From Paenibacillus sp. VTT E-133291 (GTDB lineage: Bacteria > Bacillota > Bacilli > Paenibacillales > Paenibacillaceae), in the NCBI RefSeq assembly GCF_002264395.1, contig NZ_NFVA01000002.1, positions 124,001 through 188,000 of the forward strand: a stretch of DNA of 64,000 nt, read 5' to 3'. The number at the start of each line of letters is the position of its first letter. The stretch's first letter is position 1. The position numbers and the translations under genes are program-made. Shown here piece after piece: positions 27,736 to 35,354 of the stretch. The notes beneath the pieces are model-generated. The model made no database searches. It saw only the letters and a program-made list of their open reading frames with translations, and had not been told where the DNA came from.

Positions 27736-28107
27736 ATGAAGAAAGATGATGATAAGATCACCACGGAACTCACAGCAGAGAAGTTTCCATACAGTAAAGA
27801 GAACGAGGAGATGGTGACGCGGAATTTTTGGACAAAAACTAAAAAGTTCGCAGGCAAGATCCCATTTACTAAAGATGCTATTGCGATGTATTATTGCGCA
27901 GTCGACGCAAAGACCCCTTTATGGGCAAAAGGAATTGCCTTCGGAGCGTTGGCTTATTTCATCTCCCCGATTGATGCGATACCGGATGCGATTCTCGGAC
28001 TTGGATTTACGGATGATGCTGCAATTATTGCAGCAGGAATCAAAGCGATCTCAGGTCAGGTTAAGGATGAACATAAGGAAAAGGCTGAAGCATTTTTTGA
28101 AAAATAG
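27736..28107 (+). CDS. YkvA-like DUF1232 membrane protein
   Basis: 123 residues from the ATG at 27736, with CGGAGGG upstream. The N-terminal third is charged; the core LWAKGIAFGALAYFISPIDAIPDAILGLGFTDDAAII is the DUF1232 signature with the conserved PIDAIPD. One or two hydrophobic segments suggest membrane association. Function of the family is unknown. Confidence 0.85.
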   Translation: MKKDDDKITTELTAEKFPYSKENEEMVTRNFWTKTKKFAGKIPFTKDAIAMYYCAVDAKTPLWAKGIAFGALAYFISPIDAIPDAILGLGFTDDAAIIAAGIKAISGQVKDEHKEKAEAFFEK

Positions 28108-28123
28108 AAGGTGCAGCTTTGAG

Positions 28124-28516
28124 CTACACCGTAATATCCATACCTTCTGGACAGCTTTCTGCGGAAAGCTGTTTTGTTTTGTAAACCTCTCCCCAGTCTT
28201 TCATGAGTTTAATAATAGGGGTCAGCGTCTTGCCAAATTCAGTTAACGAGTATTCGACTTTCGGGGGAACCTGATGGTAGACCTCACGGTGAACAACTCC
28301 ATCTTCTTCCAGCTCTCTAAGCTGCAAGGTTAACATGCGTTGAGTGATTCCTGGGCATATCCGTCGAAATTCGTTAAAGCGTTTCGTTCCATCCATCAAG
28401 TGATAGATGAGGATCCCCTTCCATTTTCCTCCTATAACATCGAGCGTAAATTCCACAGGGCAAGCTTCCTTATTGCTTTCTGGGTGATCTCCGAATCCAC
28501 CTTTTCGATCACGCAT
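28124..28516 (-). CDS. HxlR-family transcriptional regulator
   Basis: 130 residues with one winged helix-turn-helix: CPVEFTLDVIGGKWKGILIYHLMDG, FNEFRRICPGITQRMLTLQLRELEEDG and KVEYSLTEFG are all HxlR signatures. C19 is placed like the redox cysteine of YodB/HypR-type members that sense quinones or disulfide stress. It is divergent from the nitroreductase at 28668 and probably represses it and itself through the palindrome at 28534. RBS and start are ordinary. Confidence 0.9.
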   Translation of the reverse strand: MRDRKGGFGDHPESNKEACPVEFTLDVIGGKWKGILIYHLMDGTKRFNEFRRICPGITQRMLTLQLRELEEDGVVHREVYHQVPPKVEYSLTEFGKTLTPIIKLMKDWGEVYKTKQLSAESCPEGMDITV

Positions 28517-28533
28517 AGCCGTTCAACTCCCAC

Positions 28534-28551
28534 AGTATCATTTTGTATACT
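28534..28551. promoter_or_regulatory. Candidate operator for the HxlR regulator
   Basis: AGTATCATTTTGTATACT has inverted AGTAT/ATACT arms around an AT-rich centre and lies 18 bases upstream of the hxlR-type start in the divergent region. YodB/HxlR-type operators have the same layout (TACT, spacer, AGTA). The assignment is inferred from shape and position. Confidence 0.5.
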
Positions 28552-28667
28552 ACATAACATTAATGTGCGTACTTTTAAAGAAGTGATATATATTCTAATA
28601 TTATGCATGAGAACGGCAAACAGTCAAATGGGTCGTTGGTTCTAAGCAAACAAAAGGAGTGTTAAAT

Positions 28668-29342
28668 ATGGGTACTTTATCATTAAACAAAAATGAAATC
28701 CTGTCTGCCTACCAATTCAGACATGCAACTAAAGAATTTGATAGTCATAAGAAAATTAGTGAGTCAGACTTTCAGTTTATTCTGGAAACAGGACGTCTGT
28801 CACCAAGTTCATTCGGATTTGAGCCTTGGCGTTTTGTCGTAGTACAAAGTCCGGAAATACGCGAGAAATTACGAACTCATGCCTGGGGAGCACAAAAGCA
28901 ATTGCCAACTGCAAGTCACTTTGTATTGATTCTCTCCCGTCTTCCTAAAGATATGTCTGCTGATTCCGACTATATTAGAGGGATGATGGAGCATGTCCAG
29001 GCGCTGCCTCCAGAAGTGATGGAAGGGAAAGGTAATATGTACGATAAGTTCCTGAAGGTTGATTTCGGATTGATGGAGAATGAGCGGGCAATGTTCGAAT
29101 GGAGCTGCCGGCAGACTTATATAGCCCTTGGTAATATGATGACATCAGCCGCTTTAATCGGAATCGATTCTTGCCCAATGGAAGGTTTCGATAAGGCGAA
29201 GCTAGAGCAGATTCTTACCGAAGAGGGGATTATGGAGGCCGAACATTTTGGAATCTCCTGCATGGTAGCCTTTGGATATCGTTTGAATGAACCGCGTGGA
29301 AAAACACGACAAAGCGCAGAGCAAGTCATTCAGTGGGTTTAA
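28668..29342 (+). CDS. NAD(P)H-dependent nitroreductase family oxidoreductase
   Basis: 224 residues from the ATG at 28668, 8 bases after AGGAG. The FMN-binding pattern is clear: AYQFRHATKEFD at the N-terminus, LSPSSFGFEPWRFVVVQ near residue 45, AYIALGNM-like TYIALGNMMTSAALIGIDSCPMEGFD near 150, and a C-terminal basic RGKTRQS. It would reduce nitro compounds or quinones with NAD(P)H. The divergent HxlR regulator suggests induction by electrophiles. It ends at a strong terminator. Confidence 0.9.
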   Translation: MGTLSLNKNEILSAYQFRHATKEFDSHKKISESDFQFILETGRLSPSSFGFEPWRFVVVQSPEIREKLRTHAWGAQKQLPTASHFVLILSRLPKDMSADSDYIRGMMEHVQALPPEVMEGKGNMYDKFLKVDFGLMENERAMFEWSCRQTYIALGNMMTSAALIGIDSCPMEGFDKAKLEQILTEEGIMEAEHFGISCMVAFGYRLNEPRGKTRQSAEQVIQWV

Positions 29343-29378
29343 ATAAGCTGGGATTTCAATTTAGAGCAGCATAACGAA

Positions 29379-29432
29379 AATAACTAACCTGTAAAGTCTC
29401 CGGCGTTCCGGAGATCATACAGGTTATTTTTG
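29379..29432 (+). terminator. Intrinsic terminator after the nitroreductase
   Basis: AACCTGTA and TACAGGTT form an outer stem, TCTCCGG and CCGGAGA an inner one, followed by ATTTTTGTTT. The stem is long and stable. Confidence 0.85.
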
Positions 29433-29551
29433 TTTAATTCTTACAAGATTCGAAAAGTAATTGAAATTTTCATGAAAACTCTGATACTCTTATTGAGGTG
29501 ACCCATTTTAAGCTTTATCGAGTTAATTTAATAATGAAGGGATCCTGCATC

Positions 29552-29962
29552 ATGAAAATCATTCGCATAATTATCCAAGTGTTCCTGCTTTATTTGTTCT
29601 ACTTGGCTGGAGACTTCCTGCAAAAGCAGCTGCATCTTCCTGTTTCTGGGAGTATCGTCGGATTACTTCTGCTCTTTGTTTTATTGCTATTCAAGGTTGT
29701 ACCAGTGAAGTGGATTGAAGAGGGTGCAACAACAATATTAGCTTATCTTCCGTTATTTTTTATTCCAGCGACGGCTGGGATCGTGAAGCATATGGATATT
29801 TTTAGTGGGAGAGGTTTGCTGTTAATCTTGATTCTTATCGTTAGCAGCGTGCTCACTATTGCAGTCGCAGCACATACCAGTCAATGGCTTTCAACCTTGA
29901 AAGACAAGAGTAAGGCGGGCTGGAACAGCAAGAGCTTAAGCGAAAAGGGGAAGGAAATATAA
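29552..29962 (+). CDS. lrgA: LrgA/CidA-type holin-like membrane protein
   Basis: 136 residues from the ATG at 29552, with AAGGGA upstream; in-frame codons from 29498 are possible but lack a site. Four hydrophobic segments and the LPVSGSIVGLLLLF and YLPLFFIPATAGIVKH stretches mark the CidA/LrgA family. It is followed with an overlap by the LrgB partner. In staphylococci the pair modulates murein hydrolase activity and cell lysis, and in Bacillus related proteins move pyruvate. Which role applies here is open. Confidence 0.88.
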   Translation: MKIIRIIIQVFLLYLFYLAGDFLQKQLHLPVSGSIVGLLLLFVLLLFKVVPVKWIEEGATTILAYLPLFFIPATAGIVKHMDIFSGRGLLLILILIVSSVLTIAVAAHTSQWLSTLKDKSKAGWNSKSLSEKGKEI

Positions 29963-30648
29963 TGTTTTTTATCGCGACAGGAATTGTCCTGCTTAATGTT
30001 GCAATTTATTTATTGATGTCCGTGGTATATAGACGTTTTCGGTTTCCTGTTCTTATTCCCGCGCTAACAGCCACAGCCCTTGTTGTAGCACTACTTCTAT
30101 ACTTTCATATTCCGTATGATACATATATGATAGGCGGTCAGTGGATTAATCAGCTACTGGGACCTGCTGTAGTGGCGCTAGCCTATCCATTATATAAACA
30201 ACGTAATGTGTTAGTTGAGAATTTTCCGGCGATCCTAGGGGGCGCTATTGTAGGTTTGTTAATAGGGATGTTTAGTGGTTTGCTTTTGGCGGCAGGGCTA
30301 GGATTCTCTAAAATATATGTTTTGTCCATATTGCCAAAGTCGATCACCACACCTGTAGCGATACAGATCTCGAATGGTTTAGGCGGGGACTCCTCGCTAA
30401 CCTCCGTATTTGTAATGATTGCCGGATTTACAGGTGCGATTGGCGGTCCTCTCATTATTAAGCTGTTTAAGATTCGAAGCGAAGTTGGGATTGGGATCGG
30501 GTTAGGAACGGGTTCTCATGCACTTGGAACTGCAAAGGCACTGGAATATGGAGAACAGTCAGTTTCAATGAGCTCCGTAGCGATGACCGTCTGTGCTATT
30601 GTCGGTTCATGTATCGGTCCGGTGGTAGCTTGGATCATGTACCCTTAA
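29962..30648 (+). CDS. lrgB: LrgB/CidB-type membrane protein
   Basis: 228 residues with about six or seven membrane segments. The conserved stretch LPKSITTPVAIQISNGLGG near residue 127 and GTGSHALGTAKALE near 190 are LrgB signatures. The ATG overlaps the lrgA stop by one base (TAATG), so the two are translated as a unit. It forms the membrane partner of LrgA; in B. subtilis the PftAB homologs take up pyruvate, which would fit with nearby lactate and rhamnose metabolism only as speculation. Confidence 0.9.
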   Translation: MFFIATGIVLLNVAIYLLMSVVYRRFRFPVLIPALTATALVVALLLYFHIPYDTYMIGGQWINQLLGPAVVALAYPLYKQRNVLVENFPAILGGAIVGLLIGMFSGLLLAAGLGFSKIYVLSILPKSITTPVAIQISNGLGGDSSLTSVFVMIAGFTGAIGGPLIIKLFKIRSEVGIGIGLGTGSHALGTAKALEYGEQSVSMSSVAMTVCAIVGSCIGPVVAWIMYP

Positions 30649-30739
30649 ATTCAATCATCATAACTATGTTTGCAAAACACTCCATCGGGTAACTATAACT
30701 AAGGAACAAATAAAGCAAAGCACCTGAGGAGGATTTCAC

Positions 30740-30919
30740 ATGTCAGATTATTCTCAAGATGAAGCGGAAATCCGCAACAAGGAAAATAAAGACGGCGATT
30801 CATTAGCTGAAATTAAGAAGATGGAGAATGGCGTGGACATCGAGCCAGAAGCAGACGATTGGGTAGCCAAGCCTGCAGAGTCCTCTCATCCTGATCCGCT
30901 TCCTAACGATTTAGACTAA
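30740..30919 (+). CDS. Small acidic protein of unknown function
   Basis: 59 residues, starting MSDYSQDEAEIRNKENK and ending LPNDLD. The composition is highly acidic and hydrophilic with no cysteine, no membrane segment and no motif I recognise. The case for a real gene is the textbook TGAGGAGGATTTCAC before the ATG and a terminator 13 bases after the stop. It may be a stress or spore-associated small protein. It stands alone between lrgB and the next small gene. Confidence 0.7.
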   Translation: MSDYSQDEAEIRNKENKDGDSLAEIKKMENGVDIEPEADDWVAKPAESSHPDPLPNDLD

Positions 30920-30931
30920 ATGATTCGGAAG

Positions 30932-30964
30932 ACAGGCTGTCCTTCATCGGACAGTCTGTTTTTT
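30932..30964 (+). terminator. Intrinsic terminator after the small acidic gene
   Basis: CTGTCC and GGACAG pair around TTCATC with an extended CAG/CTG base, followed by TTTTTT. Confidence 0.8.
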
Positions 30965-31096
30965 CTTGAGATCGTTTTAGTAATTATTGTATAATGGAAT
31001 CAAGTACAACCTCATCAGAGTATTTTATCCAAGTTCGTCGTTGCTTTTCGCTAATTCCACAGATCTCAGCCATTCTTGTTGCAGGGAGGAAATGAA

Positions 31097-31285
31097 ATGC
31101 GTAGTCGGAACGAGAACAGCCGATATCGGCAAAAACGTGGCGAGGCTCTAGCAGGTAACTCTGAGAAAAAATATGGTTCAAACTTTGGCGTAAGAAGTGA
31201 GCTTACAATGGATACGTTAAAGAAACAATACGACGATCAGTCGCTGATCCCGGCTCAGAATCCTGAAGAACAACTTAAACCATAA
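31097..31285 (+). CDS. Small basic hydrophilic protein of unknown function
   Basis: 62 residues from the ATG at 31097, preceded by GGGAGGAAATGAA. The first half is rich in Arg, Ser and Asn (MRSRNENSRYRQKRGEALAG), the second half ends in NPEEQLKP. No known domain is recognised. The isolated, well-initiated gene with its own terminator is like the short spore or stress proteins of Bacillales, but this is inference only. Confidence 0.65.
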   Translation: MRSRNENSRYRQKRGEALAGNSEKKYGSNFGVRSELTMDTLKKQYDDQSLIPAQNPEEQLKP

Positions 31286-31334
31286 GCGTGGAAGGCTAGA
31301 GAATCCACTTTACTCCTTATATTTTGTAATGAAG

Positions 31335-31361
31335 GCATAACCTATGGGTTATGTCTTTTTT
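31335..31361 (+). terminator. Intrinsic terminator after the small basic gene
   Basis: GCATAACC and GGTTATGT pair around TATG and are followed by CTTTTTTG. Confidence 0.75.
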
Positions 31362-31448
31362 GTTGCGCATATCTCCTGAAGGATTAAGGCATAATAGGGC
31401 CGGATGGATATTTAAGAAAATAATGACAACTAGGAGCGGTGTATAAGC

Positions 31449-32015
31449 ATGATGACTTCTATATTTTCTTCAAGCGGAGAACCTGCGATGGCAGTGGCGG
31501 GCCAATATTTCTTTTATTTTATGATCTACTCTTTTTTAGGCTGGGTATTGGAGGGTACATATAACTTATATAGTAATGGAAGCTTTCGCAAAGAAGGCTT
31601 TCTAAAAGGTCCTTTTAAACCAATGTATGGATTTGCACCACTGCTTCTACTGTTTGCCAGAGACTTAACCCTGCCTTTCCCAATTTTCCTCCTGCTTGCG
31701 TTAGTCGTTCCTTCAGCTGTTGAATATGTAAGTGGTTGGTTGCTGAAGACTGTCTTTCAAAAGCAATGGTGGGATTACTCAGGGATGTCTTATCAACTGC
31801 AAGGGCATATTTGCCTTCGATTCTCCCTATATTGGTGGGCGCTATCGGTAGCTTGTGTATTTGGGATTCAGCCGTTCATGGAGCTTTTATATTCACAAGT
31901 CCATAACGTTTGGGGAATTATTTATCCTTTCGTGGGACTCTATCTTATGGCTGATTTATTGTGGACTTGCTGGAGTCGGTATAGAAGTGAGAAGACCCCC
32001 CAATATCAAGATTAA
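31449..32015 (+). CDS. CmpB-type membrane protein (putative ABC-transporter type IV)
   Basis: 188 residues with five or so membrane segments. The stretch FFYFMIYSFLGWVLE near the N-terminus, GFLKGPFKPMYGFAPL, EYVSGWLLKTVFQKQWWDYS and GHICLRFSLYWW are hallmarks of the family named ABC_trans_CmpB (PF06541, formerly DUF1113). Despite the name no transport role is established. Two ATG codons stand in tandem at the start, with AGGAG 12 bases upstream. It is monocistronic. Confidence 0.85.
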   Translation: MMTSIFSSSGEPAMAVAGQYFFYFMIYSFLGWVLEGTYNLYSNGSFRKEGFLKGPFKPMYGFAPLLLLFARDLTLPFPIFLLLALVVPSAVEYVSGWLLKTVFQKQWWDYSGMSYQLQGHICLRFSLYWWALSVACVFGIQPFMELLYSQVHNVWGIIYPFVGLYLMADLLWTCWSRYRSEKTPQYQD

Positions 32016-32307
32016 TGATGTCTATATGAACAACATAAGCATTCTTTTGTATATGAAGCACAAACATATCAGTTTTGTATAATGGTGATGTGCCGTGTCT
32101 GGATGCTCATTTCTTGAAGTGGTATGAGGAAGGACGTCTTGTCCAAAAATGGCTTTAAAGTGTTCGGCGAAGATCAACTAGATGATGTGGAAGTAATAAT
32201 TGGAACTCATGTTACATAGTGTGTATAAGGGGAACGAAGCAGTGTCCTTGGGAGAGGAAATGCCGTCCGAAGAGCCATCCTTCATTTGGGATTGGAGGCG
32301 GACGCAG
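32016..32307. other. Stretch without a convincing gene
   Basis: Two short overlapping frames are present, one of 31 codons from the ATG at 32124 and one from TTG/ATG codons at 32200/32209 running in frame into the peptide gene at 32308. Neither has a good ribosome binding site. The 31-codon frame (MRKDVLSKNGFKVFGEDQL...) has ordinary-looking residues and may be a remnant of a lost gene. A TATAAT at 32078-32083 could serve as a -10 for the following transcript. Confidence 0.35.
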
Positions 32308-32388
32308 ATGAGTATTGACCAGCTCATTTCATTGCTTGTTCTTGTCATCATGATCGTACAGCTTGCCGGCTACAAAGGGAAACATTAA
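32308..32388 (+). CDS. Tiny hydrophobic peptide, candidate membrane or toxin-like peptide
   Basis: 26 residues, starting MSIDQLISLLVLVIMIVQLAG and ending in the basic tail YKGKH. A single membrane span with a short charged end is the layout of holin-like type I toxins and of small membrane regulators. GGAGG lies 9 bases before the ATG, and a strong terminator follows 27 bases after the stop. No antisense RNA promoter was recognised. Function is unknown; a longer frame could start at 32209 but lacks a binding site. Confidence 0.5.
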   Translation: MSIDQLISLLVLVIMIVQLAGYKGKH

Positions 32389-32414
32389 GCTCAAAGTCTC
32401 ACCTCATTGTAACT

Positions 32415-32460
32415 GCTTCCGGACCTCAGAAAGTATTGAGCCGTTCGGAAGCTTTTTTTT
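32415..32460 (+). terminator. Strong intrinsic terminator after the small peptide gene
   Basis: GCTTCCG (32415-32421) and CGGAAGC (32446-32452) form the outer stem, CTCA and TGAG extend it inside, and TTTTTTTT follows. Confidence 0.85.
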
Positions 32461-32589
32461 GTTCTGCGCTAAGCATATTGCCGAATCTAAAGGATTCCAT
32501 CACAGAGATGTCTAATATATACATAATGTGGATTTTTGGGAAGCCGGAGGAAAATGGATGATGTTCTATAAAACAGTGTGAGAGGGTGG

Positions 32590-33072
32590 ATGAATAACGT
32601 GCCGATGTCTGAGTATTATCAGGAGATCCGAGGAAAAGTGGGTTCAGAGTTATTAATGATGCCTTCCGTAGCTGCAGTAATAAGAAATAAAGAAGATGAA
32701 ATTCTGTTTATTCGAAAACCTGAAGAGTCCTTGTGGGGATTGCCAGCAGGCGCCATCGAGCCAGGCGAACGACCGGGAAGAACTTTGCGCAGAGAAGTAT
32801 ATGAAGAGACTGGATTAATGGTGCATCCTACTACCATTCTTGGGGTTTTTGGCGGAGGGAAATATAGATACGAATATAACAATGGAGATCAGGTGGAATA
32901 TACAGTCATCGTATTTGAGTGTTCTATCATCCGTGGAACGCTGAGAGCAATGGATGGAGAAGTCGAAGAATTTAAATTCTTTAAAGAGAGTGAGCTGCCC
33001 GAGATGGCCATTCCCTATCCAGTGGAGATTTTCAAGAAAGACCGCGAAGTGACAAAGACGATATTTGAATGA
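32590..33072 (+). CDS. Nudix hydrolase
   Basis: About 160 residues. The Nudix box is complete: GAIEPGERPGRTLRREVYEE followed by TGL matches G-x5-E-x7-REV-x-EE-x-G-L, binding Mg2+ for hydrolysis of a nucleoside diphosphate linked to another moiety. The start is uncertain among ATG 32590, GTG 32599 and ATG 32605; AGAGGGTGG lies just before 32590. The substrate is unknown. It is the first of a likely operon that continues through the phosphatase and three membrane proteins to 35336. Confidence 0.88.
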   Translation: MNNVPMSEYYQEIRGKVGSELLMMPSVAAVIRNKEDEILFIRKPEESLWGLPAGAIEPGERPGRTLRREVYEETGLMVHPTTILGVFGGGKYRYEYNNGDQVEYTVIVFECSIIRGTLRAMDGEVEEFKFFKESELPEMAIPYPVEIFKKDREVTKTIFE

Positions 33073-33090
33073 GCTGGAGAGGAGTAATTC

Positions 33091-33678
33091 ATGAAGACTT
33101 TTATTTATATGATTAGACACGCCGTATCACCTTTTGTGCTTGGGGATGAGAGAGAACGAGGATTATCTGATAAAGGTCATGAGGACGCATTTAGAATTAA
33201 AGAACTGTTGGCGGAGGAAGAGATCACACATTTTGTCTCCAGTCCTTATAGACGAGCGATAGATACCATTAAATATTTGGCTGAAGCTTCGGAGCAAGAA
33301 ATTGAGTTGTATGAGGAATTTAGAGAAAGAGCCATAGCAAGCATGGAGATCGAGATCAGTGAACAAGAATTTCTTCAGGCGATCCGGACATCATTCACAG
33401 ACTTAGAATATAAAATGCCGAATGGAGAGAGTACTCAGGAAGCGCAAGAGCGTGCGATCCCCATCATGAAGCAATTGATCCAGCAAAATAAAGGCGGCAA
33501 AATTGCACTAGGTACCCACGGGAATATCATGACCATTATCCTGAATTACTTCAATAAAGATTATGGTTATGAGTTCTTTGAGCAGACTTCGAAACCGGAT
33601 ATTTATAGGCTGGAATTTGATGAATTAGAGCTTACTAGTGTGGAACGAATGTGGAACCCCGAAGTACTGAGTAAATGA
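33091..33678 (+). CDS. Histidine phosphatase family protein
   Basis: 195 residues of the phosphoglycerate mutase-like fold. The catalytic histidine is H10 in MIRHA (RHA in place of the usual RHG), with SSPYRRAIDTIKYL near residue 50, a glutamate in the ELYEEFRER stretch, and the second histidine in GTHGNI near 147. It removes phosphate from small molecules or proteins through a phosphohistidine intermediate. It is 18 bases after the Nudix gene and its stop overlaps the next start as ATGA. Confidence 0.88.
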   Translation: MKTFIYMIRHAVSPFVLGDERERGLSDKGHEDAFRIKELLAEEEITHFVSSPYRRAIDTIKYLAEASEQEIELYEEFRERAIASMEIEISEQEFLQAIRTSFTDLEYKMPNGESTQEAQERAIPIMKQLIQQNKGGKIALGTHGNIMTIILNYFNKDYGYEFFEQTSKPDIYRLEFDELELTSVERMWNPEVLSK

Positions 33679-34100
33679 AATATTTTATTAAGCTTAATTC
33701 GTTAAGCGTACTTTATGCCTTTATGTTGTTTGTCGTAATAGAGCTACTAGTGAATATTTATCGTATTAGTAGAATTTCTGGCTTGGAGCTGGATAAAGTA
33801 AATAACTTAGAGCTTATCTTCATATTTGTGTTATTTATATTTTGTTCTATTGGGTTTGTTTGGCTGACAAAAAAATATTTGAAAGGTAAAAAATCCAAGT
33901 ATTTCACTACGATCCTGTGGTATCCATATTTGATTCTGTTCATTAATTTATTCGCAGCATGGTTCCCGATTACAGAAGCTGCGGATAAACCAGTACCAGT
34001 AACAGGGTTAATCATAATAGGGGCCATGATTATTTATCCGTTTTATATCGTGATGATAAATATTATAGCAAGCATAAACTTCAAGTCAGACGCAGGATAG
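33675..34100 (+). CDS. Four-span membrane protein of unknown function
   Basis: 141 residues with four hydrophobic segments (starting near 12, 45, 75 and 108) joined by short loops; a basic KKYLKGKKSKY loop sits between spans two and three. No family was recognised. The ATGA overlap with the phosphatase gene shows it is translated from the same mRNA. Whether it works with the phosphatase is unknown. Confidence 0.75.
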   Translation: MKYFIKLNSLSVLYAFMLFVVIELLVNIYRISRISGLELDKVNNLELIFIFVLFIFCSIGFVWLTKKYLKGKKSKYFTTILWYPYLILFINLFAAWFPITEAADKPVPVTGLIIIGAMIIYPFYIVMINIIASINFKSDAG

Positions 34101-34109
34101 AGGATGGAA

Positions 34110-34520
34110 ATGAGAGTCAAGGCTTTAAAAGAAAGTGTTATTTATGGATGCATCTGCCTAATTGTTATTGTACTGGGGTTATGCTCTAGAGCATTCTCGG
34201 AACAGCTACCCTTGTTTGTAACGAGACATTTTGGAGACGCGCTGTGGGGCAGTATGGTTTACTTTATGTTTCGCGTTCTGCTAGTGAACCGGAAGCTGTG
34301 GATCGCTTTTATGTGGAGCCTGATGTTTAGCTTCGGCATAGAATTTAGCCAACTGTATCAAGCAGAGTGGATCAGCAACATCCGTGCTACCGTACCCGGT
34401 GGGTTGATTCTCGGAAAGGGATTCCTATGGATTGACCTTGTACGATATACCGTTGGAATTACGCTTTCTTACGGACTGGATCAATACTTTCGCTCAAAAC
34501 TGCACCGAATAGATAAATAG
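34110..34520 (+). CDS. DUF2809 membrane protein
   Basis: 136 residues from the ATG at 34110, 6 bases after AGAGG; an ATG at 34104 touches the site and is less likely. Four membrane spans with LGLCSRAFSEQLPLFVTRHFGDALWG and MFSFGIEFSQLYQAEWI, the pattern of the DUF2809 family. The family has no known function but is often encoded near cell-envelope genes. It follows the previous gene by 9 bases and precedes amj. Confidence 0.85.
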   Translation: MRVKALKESVIYGCICLIVIVLGLCSRAFSEQLPLFVTRHFGDALWGSMVYFMFRVLLVNRKLWIAFMWSLMFSFGIEFSQLYQAEWISNIRATVPGGLILGKGFLWIDLVRYTVGITLSYGLDQYFRSKLHRIDK

Positions 34521-34544
34521 TTCTCAATGGAGATGAACCTACAA

Positions 34545-35336
34545 ATGGTAAATAGCTTGATTGTAGTATGCTTGCTTACAATGATTATTCATACAGCAGA
34601 AACGTTATCTTATTCGGTAAGATACGCCGGGGTGAAGCTGAACAAGATAGCTATTGCTTTGTCTTTGACAGGCATTATTGTTCTCGTGTCAAGAACTGCA
34701 AACATGATTCAAGCTCCACTGACGGCTAAATTCGTAGATTATGCCAAAATACATTCTGATTTCCCACTACTTAATTACCTGAGAATTATATTATTAGCTT
34801 CTTCATTAGGGACATTAATAGCCATTGCTATTTTTCCAACCTTCGTAGGCTTGTTTGGGAGAATCATCTCAAAGCTTGAAATTGAAGGTTCTATTCCCAA
34901 GCTGCTTACGAGCGTAACGATCGGGCAGTTAAAAAATACTAGAAAATACATAAGAAAACCAAAAGTGAATCTATATAACTTCAGATACTTGGGGATTCCT
35001 AAACGTTTTATTGTTATGAATGTTTTTGTTACAGCCTTTTACACCGTAGGGGTCATTTCATCTTTGTATGCTGCTCATCTAATGCCTCAATATAGCACGA
35101 CTGCTTCTCAAGCCTCTGGATTGATTAATGGAATGGCGACTATACTGCTGACCATATTTATCGACCCACAGCTTGGTCTTATTACCCATAAAGCCACTGA
35201 AAATGTAGAATACCGTGATCAGCTAGGAAAAATATATGTGGTATTGATGGGTTCACGATTTCTAGGTACTATATTTGCTCAGCTCCTGATTGTGCCCGCA
35301 GCCCAACTAATCAGTATATTAGTGAAGCTGATATGA
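34545..35336 (+). CDS. amj: Lipid II flippase Amj
   Basis: 263 residues from the ATG at 34545; upstream in-frame ATGs at 34527 and 34533 have no site before them, while GGAG lies inside this extension. Six or more membrane spans; IHTAETLSYSVRYAGVKLNKIAIALSL, SRTANMIQAPLTAKFVD and FIDPQLGLITHKA match the Amj (YdaH) family. Amj moves lipid II across the membrane and can replace MurJ; in B. subtilis it is under SigM control. Here it ends a five-gene row with a Nudix hydrolase and phosphatase. A stretch without a clear terminator follows. Confidence 0.88.
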   Translation: MVNSLIVVCLLTMIIHTAETLSYSVRYAGVKLNKIAIALSLTGIIVLVSRTANMIQAPLTAKFVDYAKIHSDFPLLNYLRIILLASSLGTLIAIAIFPTFVGLFGRIISKLEIEGSIPKLLTSVTIGQLKNTRKYIRKPKVNLYNFRYLGIPKRFIVMNVFVTAFYTVGVISSLYAAHLMPQYSTTASQASGLINGMATILLTIFIDPQLGLITHKATENVEYRDQLGKIYVVLMGSRFLGTIFAQLLIVPAAQLISILVKLI

Positions 35337-35354
35337 GCCGGTGGGAGCGAATCA

